Shown here piece by piece: positions 54,701 to 64,000 of a DNA stretch of 64,000 nt. Source of the stretch: Diadema setosum. Lineage: Eukaryota; Echinodermata; Echinoidea; Diadematoida; Diadematidae. The stretch lies in contig NC_092700.1 in NCBI RefSeq assembly GCF_964275005.1, positions 22,367,674 to 22,431,673 on the forward strand. The letters run 5' to 3'. Made by a program: the position numbers and the translations under genes. The notes beneath the pieces were generated by a model. That model made no database searches and was not told the DNA's origin. It saw only the letters and a program-made list of their open reading frames with translations. Numbering within the stretch: position 1 is the stretch's first letter; each line of letters opens with the position of its first letter.

Positions 54701-57700
54701 CGCCTGTTGGTGTTAAGTGTTATGCCAACACAATTATGCAATCGAGCTAACCGTTAGGCCTTAATCACAATGAATTTACCACCTAACGTTAGCACATTAG
54801 CAGTTGTATACTGTAGACAGTACAGGCCCACCCTATTAGGCCTACTATTAACGTTAGATGTACACTGTATTTGTAGGGCTAACGTTAGAGCCAGGTCCAG
54901 GGCAAGAGACTGTGCATAGTCTATACAGAAGGTACCATATAGCGTAGTGCTCTAACGCTGGATCTACTATTACTAACGTTTAGAGTCTAATCAAATACAG
55001 TACTAACCCTAGTTAGACCTGTATAATTATCATAAAATCTAACGAGTCTTAAGTAGAAATAGCTGGCGTCTAGTCAAAATCTGGGCCACTGATTCTACGT
55101 AACGTTAGAGGTTTCTAGTAACCTTACGCTAGTATATAATGGAAGTTTTATTGTAAGACCCAGCCTACCGTTAGATAGACCTAAGTTTAGACATCTAGAC
55201 CCTCAAGAGGTTCTAAAATCTATGCATAAATGATACATATTATACATCTAACGTTAGGCTAACTTTGCTCCATAAAAGTAAGAGTTCACGTTAAATCTAA
55301 CATTTCTAGATCTTGATCTGAATAGAATATCCTAACATTAGCTCTGAACGTTAGCACTAATTAATACTAGTCTCTAGAGTAGAGGTCTGCCAGACTTCAT
55401 CAGATGGAGGAAAATATATGACATGTTGGTCAGAAAAAAACAAACAAAACTGCACATTAAAGTGCTTAAAAAGAGAAAACTTCACAAAGGAACAGTTGCT
55501 GAATCTGAAAGGAAATAGCACAGAGCATGTATTTTTTTTCTAGTTTAAGATATAAAAGACATCGGTAAAAGGTTCCAACCCAAACACCAAGTACAAGAAG
55601 TAGTGAAAAGAATATGATCTGGTCAAGATGTATGTTTTTCCAGTTGTTTTTTTTTCTTTTTTCACATGTGCCATAATTGTCATGATGTTAGTAATACTAT
55701 AATATAATTTATGTTAGCTATTCAGGACCCCAGCAATGTATTCTGGTACTTGGGATAAGGGAAAGTATTAGAGGGAAGCATTACCCACATGTTTTGGAGA
55801 GGTGATTTTTTTTTTCTTCACTGAGAGACGAATACTCAGTACAGATATCTTATCGCACTGGTCTGCAGAACACAAAAATAATATCAGACTAAAGGTAGAA
55901 TTTTAAAATTTTGGCAGTCACCATTCTAATTTACTTATACAGTGACGAAAGTTCAATGCAACAGCGTACAGTCATAATTAGCTAGGATATGTAACCAGAA
56001 ACTGTGAAAAAGATAGAGATATTGAAATATCGCCTAAAGAAAAAATTTTGTTTTTCTAACTGGTGTAACGTTTGTGATGGTGGACACATAGCATACGTCA
56101 CATTAAACAAATAGAGTTTATCAATGCAGTTAATGTAGTCAGTGCAATTTGTATTGTTGATTTTCAAAGTCTTTGGATGTATGTCACAGACATTTGTTCA
56201 TGATGAAAAAAAAATCACTGAGGACTCATTCTTTCATTTAAGAAGATTGCTTTCAGATGGAATTTTTGTTTTTGTTTTTGTTTTTAGATATCCACAAATC
56301 GAGACTGAGGTTCTTTACCTTCCAAAACGAAATAGATAAAAAGCAGTTTGATAACCAACAACATAGATGTCAAGTGCTGCTTTTCTAGTAAATGTGCGCT
56401 GATGGCAAATCATTATTAAAAAAAAAGAGAAATTGCTTCGTTTACTGTTTACTGTATTTCATTGTGTATTGATATAGTCCGTAAACGCAATTTGAGACGA
56501 TGGTTGCGAGCGTGTGCACATTGTGTAATCCGTTTTGTTGGCTGACTGGGAATTTAGAGTGTTTATGATAACTGAAATGATTTTTTTAATCACAAAGATG
56601 TGATAATATAGAACACACACGCAAAAAAAAAACAATCGAATTGCAAACAAACCATTTGTTACATGTCTGCTCCAAGGTCATAGAACTTGGCCAAGGATAA
56701 ATATTATAGACTCGATGATTTAACCGACTTAATGATGGGAAGGGGAAATGAGGCTGTTATTGCATTGTTCGCATTTCATTTCTACTTCCTTTTTGCTTGT
56801 TGTTTTCTTTTTTTTTGAGGGTGATATTTGCCTTATTATTTCACACAAATATCTAGGATACATATATGATATTCTTATGTCGCAGAATAATTGTGTGTTC
56901 CAAACAACGCTCATGTAAACAATCAATCATCATAAAAGAAACATTTAGTAAGTCTTCTGCGGGAGGATGGATCAAAATAAAATGCAAACACCTCGCCTTA
57001 GAACATTACAAATGTAAAAGTGCTTTCGTGCCTATCCCTTGCAGGGCTGCGTTTCAGGGCCCGAGAATGCAAGCTATATCGCATTGTATTGATAACCATG
57101 AATTCCCAAGCTTCTCGGGGGGGGGGGGGGGGGGGGGGGGGAGGGGGAGGTTGAGTATGCAGGATGGGAGATTTGGTACCGTAATTTTGCCAAGTAAAAC
57201 GTGATTTGTTATCACGGTTTCCATGACAACCATTTCTAAACATAGTAAGCAATCTATATATAACTGGTATAAGCAGGTTTCATTGATAAACAGATTAGAT
57301 AGATTAATACATTTCTCACACACACATACAAAAACATGTTTCAACACTTCTACGTTTTAAAATCATGAATATTTGAAATTTTCTGGGAGTGACCTAAATG
57401 ATCAGTTGCCATGGTAACAACATTACTGACCAGCCCTCTTTGTATTTTTTTTTTTCTGGCAAATAAGCACATTTCAGTCATATCAAGGTGTCACAAAGGG
57501 TTTTTGCAGTCAGCTATCCAACCTGTCCATTGACTTCGCCGATTATGTAAGATAAGTATACCTACACGCACTATACCATGTACAATATATATGGGAATAC
57601 GCTATACATTCGATTTTCCATTCAAAATGCGCGTCCAGTAAAAAATACATCGTCCCATTTAGGATAACATAAAACGAGTTATCTTTCGCCTTATCTTATA

Positions 57701-60700
57701 ATTTCTTTGCTGCATAAGATATCAGAACATATGTTATATTTCGAACAAATAAAAACGTTTGAATAGACTGATTTCGGTAGTTAAAAAAAAAACAACTTTG
57801 AAATATTGGTAGATTCTGCAAAGTAAAATTTTAAGTAAATCACGGTTTTATGTTTCATTGCGCCATATATGTGCGTGTAATATTCTACTTTCACATGTAT
57901 ATTAGTTAGGTTCTACACTTGAAATGGAAGATAACACATTTCTAGTTTAAAAGGTACTTATAAACTATTAATTTTTTCGATAAAAAAGTAAAAATCTTGA
58001 TTTTTTGATATTCTTTCAAATTTTTGGCTAAAAAAGGCATTTTTCGGCAAAAACGCGCTTGACATCCGGCCGTACGCTAAACTTTAGTATTTTTGCAACA
58101 CTTTCATCTGGGAAGAAAGACCACTTTAAAACCACAAGATAAAACGGTAAAATGGTCTAACTAAAAGATAGACCATTTTACCATAGTATGGCAATAGTGT
58201 TTGTGGTCTATCTAGAAGATAGACCATTTTACCATCTTATGATGTGTAGCGGAGTGTATACATGTGCTGTGGTTAAACAGTCTATCTGCACAAAAATCTC
58301 ATTTATTTTATAATTAAAACCCCAAATAAGCACAAAATTCTTCAGTTATCAGTGTTTGATATGCTTCTTCTTCTCCCATTGCTAAAAATGCATTATACCC
58401 ATCTCGTAAAAAAGCTCAAACCTCTAAACTTTAAAGTCATTTTTCTCAGAACAGCAATTTTCGAGATAGACCGTTTTACCATCTGACGGCCGCGGTGTGG
58501 TGTAATGACATAAAATATGAAAGTAAAGGTGGCACACATTAACAATATACATGTACATCGTACCACCGGCATATCTTGCATATGATATTTTATAACAAAA
58601 ATGTTTACAGCTCAACATGATGTACTCCCGAGTCACTTAATTGACAACATTATTGCTTTGTGTGTGGACTTCAAACACAAGACTTAACACGTGTAATGCT
58701 TGACATTAGGCTGCCTCTAAGGTAGTGAAATAGAATGGGGGAAAATGGCTACCATGAAACAATGTACACTCAGGGGTACTACAGGAGAATGCACAGTCAT
58801 GCAATAGCCTTGAATGGAAACTAAACTTCAACCCGAGTTGCTGCAGACCTAACCCACCTTGGAACCGGACCTGCTGGAGACAGTACTGGGCCCTCTTGAC
58901 TTGGAGCAGGAACCGGAAGACTTGGTTGTAGACCTCAAAGGAGTGACGGTTGATGATGATGTCAATTGGCCAGGGTACCTAGACATGGACGATAGGAGGA
59001 AAATGCTTGAATATTTTGGATCATTAGTGCACCTTCATGAGGCAAGGAAGTAGCTGCATATATATGCGACTAGTAGTTTTTACAAGCCAGGCATGGGGCC
59101 TGATCCAAGCAAATCTGTGCATACTATATTTGCAGCAAGTTCTGATTCTTAACATTATTGGCTTGCCTAGAGTCAAGTTTTGCTTGAATTGCGTTTGATG
59201 GCAAAGTTTCTAGCTCTGAAGCTCAGGACTAGGATCAGGATCTGCATCAAAACCTGACCTTGATCTGGATTCCAATCCAGACATGGTCCCCAATCGCATA
59301 CGCTGCCAGGCACAAAAGCTAACATAGCTCACATGGCACACTGCCAAAGAGTCTTCAGTACCAACACAATCTTTGTTTGTTTGTCTGTCTGTCTGTTAGT
59401 TCTATCTCTTCTTACTTATATCAGGTTTATCACAAGGATGCACCCCAAGTCAAATGATAAGGCTATTGCTGTAGGATGGTAAGAGGTGCACTTTACCTTG
59501 TAATGAAGAGTCAGGCTTTCCAGAGCTCTAATTGGTTCTCCTTCCCCCTTGCCAGCCATTCTGTGTGGTTCCACGCTGATCATTATCCTGTGTAAAATAA
59601 TAAGAAGAAAGGACGCACAACTGATTGTTACATAGCAGTAGCAAGATATGTCGAGTACTGTAAAACGAGGAATGTTTGCGTGCATTTTAATTTCGCGAAT
59701 TTCACGAGCGCCAACATTCGTGAAATTAAATTGTATGCAAAAGTTCTTGTCAACACAATATGCATTGGATGCCAGTTGCAATTCGCGAAAATTTCATGCC
59801 GATAGAAAGGCCGTTGGCTCCAATTCGCGAAATTTTCATACTGCGAATATATCGTGTTTTACAGTATGTATGATGCAACTTATAGAAACTCTGTAAGGTA
59901 TTTATGTTTTTAGTGATAATGATGCAGATGATGATAATGATGATGATGTGGTGGTGGTGATGGTGGCGATGATGGTCATGATGATAATAGCGGTGATGAT
60001 GATGATAATGGTGGTGATGGAGGTGATGGCGATTTTGATAATGATAATTATGGTGATGACGATGATGAGTAAATATTTTTCATTCCCGAGGGCAACATGT
60101 TTACTCCAATTTTTGATAGGATATGACTGTCCGTCAATCTCATTGTATGTGTCAGGCAACATGTGCCACATCAGCAGTGTACTGTAAAACAAGAAATTTT
60201 CGCGTGCATTTTAATTTCGCGAATTTCGCGAATTATTTCGCGAATTTCGCGAACGCCAAAATTCGCGAAATTAAAATGCACGCGAAAGTTTTTGTGTACA
60301 CTACATGCATTGAACGCCAGTGGCAATTTGCGAAAATTTCATGCCGCGAAAAAGGCTGTCAGCTCCAATTCGTGAAAATTTCATGCCGCGAATACATCAT
60401 GTTTTACAGTACTTGAGGGAATCCCACGACCACCATCGGAAGATAAAAAAGTGAGGCAACTTTCACTTACCTCGCTGCCTCATCTGGGTATCTGGCGCTA
60501 AGCGTCTCTTGGAGATGATAGTTGAGATTGAGGGCATCCATCCAGGATTCCTCCCTCCGCAGCTTGTTGAAGAGCACAGAGTAGAAGTCGTACATCACGT
60601 CACCAGCTTCAAGCAGGAAGTAACGCTGGTTACGTGTCCAAAGAATGATAACGAGAACTTCTCTTATGTATAAGCTTGCTTTTCAAATGGTTACACGACC

Positions 60701-63700
60701 TCAAAGTTTAAAGGTAGGGAATCCCATTTGCATGCCTTAAATGAAGAGTTGTATAAACACAGTGGTATGTTGAAGAGAGTATCATTTTAGAAACTCCCAT
60801 AAAGTATTGAAAGTGGAAGGTAACATTTAGTACATTTTTATTGACCGTTAGATTTTGAATTGAATTTTTTTCGGGGCTCATCGTAAATTCCAGTACATTT
60901 CTAGGCTACCTTTGCAGACCCATGCACTGCATGTGTGTCCATCAAGTATATTTCGTGAATAAAATTCATCAAAACTTACAAACATTTCTATATACATTCT
61001 TGCCACACACTCTATATGTTATTACATCAGCTCTTATACTTTTAGATTTGTGTTTATAGATTAAAAATACAGAAGACTGAAACAAAAAGGCTTAAGTGTG
61101 GCTGACACGCAGAACTACTGAGTAGTTGAGTTTTGTGCATTATTCAAATTGTAGATAACTGTTGACTTCCAAATTTCTAAGCAGTGGCCTAAACAAGTCC
61201 ACTGAGGTTCATATTTAATGTTTTGTTGCATTTTAGGAGTTCTGTAAAAGGTATCCCCTACCTTTACGTTGTACATGTATTTGCTCTGTTTTAATAGGTC
61301 ACAATAAGAGTGAAAGGACTTCTATTCCATGTGTACCTGGGTTTCATGCCAAGGAAGGGGGCAACAATTACAGTGGTGCTATCACAAAATGTGTCAATGT
61401 CTTGTGATAATGTAAATTACAATTGAACTGCATCCTCTACAAATGGTTCTAGCAAATGTATAAATGAATGAATTAAAGATACAATGAATGGATGTGTAGA
61501 TCAATAAATAAATGGATTGATATATAAAAGAACAAATTTAAAGATGTGTACTATTTATTTAGCAAAGAGACAATTCATCTAATAAAGAAAAAAATCTAAA
61601 ATAAACAAGTTAAAAAATAAATATATATACACACGTGCATGCATGTACATAATGTACATAAAAATATCCATAATACAATGTTGTATGATAAAAGAATATC
61701 GATTTACAGATCAATCAATCTATCAGTCAATTACTACATTGAAAAAAAAAAATGTTTAAACATGCATGATACGTAATTTCAAGGTCACATACCCTAAGAC
61801 AAAGCAGGTGATCTTGAAGCCTGAAGTCCTGTTTGAGGACGGAGGCCAGCTGGGTGCAGACTGCCTGGCAGCGGTTGATGATTGTAGGGTACAGGTGGCG
61901 ATACAAGATCAGCTCCAAGGGCTGGGACTGGATGGGCAGGTTGGAGTCATCCTTGGACCTGAAAGCAGAAGGCAAAGCAAGGAACATGGGATTGGACTGG
62001 AGAAACAAGAGGGCTTCATTGATCTACAGTGACTCAAAATTTGTAGACTTATTGCTTTTGTGCCATACTCGTGTGTCGCTTTGAAGTTTTTAGCATGTGC
62101 TCTCATAACCTAACTCTATGAAATTATTCATTTTTTGTTTTATTTTTTATTAATTTATGTGTCATCTTTATGCAGCAAATTGCTGCTATCATCTTCCAAG
62201 ACAACAGCCAGAAAGATGTTTTTTGCACTGTCCACCATCCGGAGTACCACATCAATAGTATTGTGATCAGGGCTACAAACAAAAACAACAACCAAACCTA
62301 GAAAAAAAAATGAATCAAACATTTTAAAAAATGTACAGCAAAGAATGTTCAGGTGCGAGTTTCTTCACTTTGTCTCCCTCTACAAATTAAATTTCTTAAT
62401 TTGATAATTTGTAGAGGGAGACAAAGTGAAGAAAGTCGTACCTGAACCTTCACCCCTCTGAATAATATCTTTCTTTCAGCTAAGAATGTTGTTTCAAATT
62501 TCAGAAATTGGAACATACCAAGGGTATTTTCCATTCCAATAGCACAATCTTACTGCTGATGCAGAAAAAAACATAAATAATACCCAAAGAACATACTAAC
62601 TGGTGGATGTGTATGAAGCTATTAGCTATTAAAAGCGATGCTGCTCTTAATGGTAACTGACATGGAAAAAGTAGAAAACAAGCCAAACTTTGCTTACATT
62701 TGACTGACAAAATAAATTGTAAACAGACGCAAAACTAGAAGCACTGTGAGAGCTTTCTACCTAACCATGTCCTCAGATCTAATTCAGGCAGATAAGAATT
62801 GAGCCTTTCAAAACTTGTAGATCTGATGAACAATGTCGGCATAGGGCAGTACCCCCCCCCCCCCCCCCCATATGCCTGAATCCTTAGTCATACTGTATTA
62901 TATGCCATATATATTTAGCAAGTCTTTTTTTTTTCTTTTTTTTTTTGCGAATCAGGACTTCCCAATGATTTTGCAAGTGGGTAAATTCATGATCATTGGA
63001 GTACAGTACTAAATGGAAAAATGTATGCAAGCATGACTACCTCATGTCGGGATCAGAGTCAATATTTTTTTGTGTGTTTTTAAATTGGAAAAGAGCACCT
63101 GACTCGGGAAATTTGTGAAAATAAAAAATTCATGAAATAGTCCGCGCAGACAGTAAATCATTCTACGCTGGGATATTCTGCCACCAAGATTAGACAAGTA
63201 GTAACTGTAAATCTTTTGAGGGCTTTTCAATTGCTTACCCCTTGTACCCCCTGCCTTCCACTGGTGAGGAGCCTTGAAGCTCCCCCACGCCAACCTCGCT
63301 GATCCCCCTGGCGATCAGCGGGTCGTTGTAACCGCGGAGAGACAGCTGCCGCTGCACGACTTCCACCACGCTGGTTTCCGAGGACAGAGAGGGCGGTGTC
63401 TCCTTCGTGCCCCTTGCAGTCGTCCGAGGTTCCGGGAGTGACTGTTTGCCTGGTTCCGCAGGTAGACGAGGGATGTCAAACTTGAAGAAATCTAGTCATG
63501 AAAACATGTTGAAGTATAATTATGAGACTGATAAGACAAGCACCGACAAAAAAAAAAAAAACAACAGTCACTTGTTCTGTGTACTTGTACATGGTAAAAC
63601 TGATGTAGAGTGATATCAGAGCACATTGTTGAAAAAAAAAAATAAGCATCTCTTCATGAAGAAAAATAGTAAATGTTTTGACCACATTCAATCAAAAAGT

Positions 63701-64000
63701 AATTCCTACAGCATAGTGAGCTGAATTCCTTCGAAAACTACCTCTTCCCAAGAAGAATACTGTGGGATTGTAAAATCAGTTAATATTCATATCTCCAGAA
63801 CATATCATACCCTTCAAGACAAAGAACAAAACAAAACAAAATGAGACGAAGAAGCATCCCTATACCACCAATAATCAGAGAAATTCAGTTTATCACTTTA
63901 TCTCTTATTTAAGAGATGTTTCAACATTGTAAAATATGAACGGGATTGTTAGAATTGATTTCCTTAGACACAGTACCTCCAGTTTCTGCCGGCCCGGCTC
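51797..64000 (-). CDS. TUBGCP5: TUBGCP5 (gamma-tubulin complex component 5), 3' part of the gene
   Basis: Exons, in transcript order: 64000-63977 (partial), 63480-63239 (alternative acceptor giving 63491), 61958-61793, 60625-60471, 59587-59497, 58978-58858, 53562-53360, 52875-52661, 52217-52117 and 51948-51797 (stop). All donors and acceptors are GT-AG and phases close. Landmarks match GCP5: GDVMYDFYSVLFNKLRREESW, VPWPIDIIINRHSFEVYNQVF, LMHFVNAVHNYLMTRILYST, DLDQILGAHRGYL and NIIRRGTFPH. This is the C-terminal GRIP2 half that contacts gamma-tubulin, with the linker before it. The protein works in the gamma-tubulin ring complex at microtubule-organising centres. The tail beyond FPH is about 50 residues and longer than the vertebrate one. 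The 5' half lies outside the window. Confidence 0.93.
52238..52557. mobile_element. 320-bp MITE filling most of a short TUBGCP5 intron
   Basis: The ends TACAGTGGAACTTCGTTATA at the left and GTGACAAAGTTCCCCTGTA at the right are imperfect inverted repeats of the Tigger/pogo type (recollection of pattern). The host intron is 443 bp (52218-52660), so the element makes up most of it and lies 20 bp from the acceptor side of exon 52217-52117. Confidence 0.65.
54060..54215 (+). promoter_or_regulatory. CpG-rich segment with exon-like 3' edge, possible promoter of the 4.8-kb element
   Basis: Immediately inside the left motif cluster lies a CpG-rich stretch (CACGGCCGCGCGCTG, GTGCGTACGTCGTC) followed by TTCCTTCGAAT|GTAAGTAAA, a good splice donor at 54210. 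This looks like a transcription start with a first exon on the plus strand, antisense to TUBGCP5. No downstream coding exon was found, so this is only a suggestion. Confidence 0.25.
54590..55400. repeat. CTAACGTTAG-rich segment inside the 4.8-kb element
   Basis: Five exact TAACGTTAG words (about 54784, 54849, 54880, 55100 and 55251) and many near-matches (CTAACGATT, ATCGTTAG, ACCGTTAG, CTAACGCTGG, CTAACGTTTAG, GAACGTTAG) lie within about 800 bp. The word is an AACGTT-centred palindrome. The remaining 63 kb shows it only rarely (for example GTAACGTTAG at about 18341). No regular period. Confidence 0.65.
55401..58060. other. Intronic sequence of TUBGCP5 inside the 4.8-kb element, no gene seen
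   Basis: AT-rich sequence with T- and A-runs and a G-run of over 20 at about 57118-57141. Short open frames are homopolymer readings. Nothing resembles a transposase or host exon. Confidence 0.5.
59656..59876. mobile_element. 221-bp MITE with TACTGTAAAAC ends, copy 1
   Basis: TACTGTAAAACGAGGAATGT at the left mirrors a right end of GTGTTTTACAGTA. The interior is rich in TTCGCGAA words. It lies in a TUBGCP5 intron, 69 bp beyond exon 59587-59497 on the upstream side. Confidence 0.8.
59905..60075 (+). repeat. Imperfect (GAT)n trinucleotide tract
   Basis: About 170 bp of GAT/GGT/AAT triplets on the plus strand. It sits between the two MITE copies and reads as spurious methionine- or isoleucine-rich frames. 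Confidence 0.9.
60180..60411. mobile_element. 232-bp MITE with TACTGTAAAAC ends, copy 2
   Basis: Same family and orientation as 59656-59876, sharing GTGCATTTTAATTTCGCGAA and the GTTTTACAGTA right end. It carries an additional TTCGCGAATTTCGCGAA duplication. It ends 60 bp before TUBGCP5 exon 60625-60471 on the plus-strand map. Confidence 0.8.
62155..62272 (-). other. TUBGCP5: Candidate alternative last exon of TUBGCP5
   Basis: On the minus strand an acceptor (TTTGTTTGTAG) at 62273 opens a 118-nt frame encoding PDHNTIDVVLRMVDSAKNIF... and ending KDDT-stop. It joins in phase to the upstream exon 63480-63239 (GG|C gives Gly). No GT donor follows; instead AATAAA-type signals occur just after the stop (minus-strand reading of about 62140-62152). 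The normal splice 63239 to 61958 skips it in frame. It could yield a truncated protein through intronic polyadenylation. The composition looks like real protein, but I do not recognise it. Confidence 0.35.
62348..62480 (-). repeat. Hairpin repeat, inverted copy of 47354-47467
   Basis: Contains CACTTTGTCTCCCTCTACAA, an AT loop (AATTAAATTTCTTAATTTGA), and the inverse stem. The shoulder on the right (CCCCTCTGAATAATATCTTT) is the complement of the left shoulder of the other copy. Intronic in TUBGCP5. Confidence 0.8.
62925..63145 (+). repeat. Dispersed repeat, second copy of 22250-22500
   Basis: Shares CAGGACTTCCCAATGATT, GGAGTACAGTA, ATGCAAGCATGAC and GAAAAGAGCACC...GACTC with the SMNDC1-intron copy in the same order and strand. 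Confidence 0.6.

Larger units (their letters stand above)
53733..58492. mobile_element. 4.8-kb element with 37-bp inverted ends and iterated TGGTAAAACGGTCTA motif
   Basis: Terminal repeats 53733-53769 and 58456-58492 match at 36 of 37 positions (they open CGGCCGTCAGATGG and close CTCGAAAATT). The 4-bp CGGT flanks both sides (53729-53732 and 58493-58496). The inner word TGGTAAAACGGTCTA and variants recurs about ten times within about 430 bp of the two ends and in both orientations: about 53744, 53911, 53963, 54036, 54060 (inverted), then 58146, 58170 (inverted), 58203, 58219 (inverted) and 58468 (inverted). The interior has no transposase-like frame. It lies in the TUBGCP5 intron between exons 58978-58858 and 53562-53360. 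An alternative reading is two separate smaller copies, but the 4-bp duplication fits one element better. Confidence 0.65.

Noticed and set aside
59948-60192. Methionine-rich (plus) and isoleucine-rich (minus) frames
   Set aside because: Translations of the imperfect (GAT)n tract.
63743-63760. 18-nt microexon in TUBGCP5 (minus strand, CCCACAG|TATTC...GAAGAG|GTAG)
   Set aside because: Splice words are present but the phase is already satisfied without it and no family residues correspond.

Overview
This is nuclear DNA from an animal: genes are split by GT-AG introns, intergenic spacers are long and AT-rich, microsatellites and homopolymers are frequent, and there are many palindromic non-autonomous transposons. 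Three things suggest a marine deuterostome, most likely an echinoderm: a cluster of single-exon, lineage-type class A GPCR genes, an isopentenyl phosphate kinase gene in an animal, and repeat families that I recall from sea urchin and sea star sequence. The phylum is an inference from memory; no search was run.

Layout. Positions 1-10.4 kb hold three intronless rhodopsin-like GPCR genes on the minus strand (1596-2549, 8194-9207, 9414-10376). The first two are close paralogues. Positions 12.7-24.7 kb hold a complete seven-exon SMNDC1 (SPF30) gene on the plus strand, a Tudor-domain splicing factor; its first intron carries a 3.3-kb transposon-like element. Positions 25.1-30.7 kb form a block with diverged inverted ends that contains a 71-bp satellite arranged in 630-bp higher-order units. 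Positions 30.7-34.4 kb show no gene I can recognise. A CpG-rich stretch at 34.4-34.9 kb could be the promoter and leader exon of the next gene. A young, whole-looking Ty3/gypsy LTR retroelement occupies 36.25-42.6 kb. An isopentenyl phosphate kinase gene (five coding exons, plus strand) lies at 43.9-48.3 kb. Converging on it from the right, on the minus strand, is the 3' part of TUBGCP5, a gamma-tubulin ring complex subunit (51.8-64.0 kb); its 5' part lies beyond the window. One TUBGCP5 intron holds a 4.8-kb element with near-perfect 37-bp inverted ends and an iterated motif.

The three multi-exon genes have unrelated housekeeping roles (spliceosome assembly, isoprenoid supply, microtubule nucleation) and I see no operon-like link. 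The most unusual material is in the introns and spacers. Two large elements, at 14031-17348 and 53733-58492, share one architecture: terminal inverted repeats, 4-bp target duplications, and clusters of a private 13-15-bp motif near both ends. A third, at 25081-30656, has TTAA flanks and long diverged inverted ends. I could not assign any of them to a transposase superfamily.

Exon boundaries below were derived by hand from reading frame, splice consensus and remembered family sequence. The coding phase closes across every junction of SMNDC1 and IPK, and across every TUBGCP5 junction from 63480 down to the stop codon.
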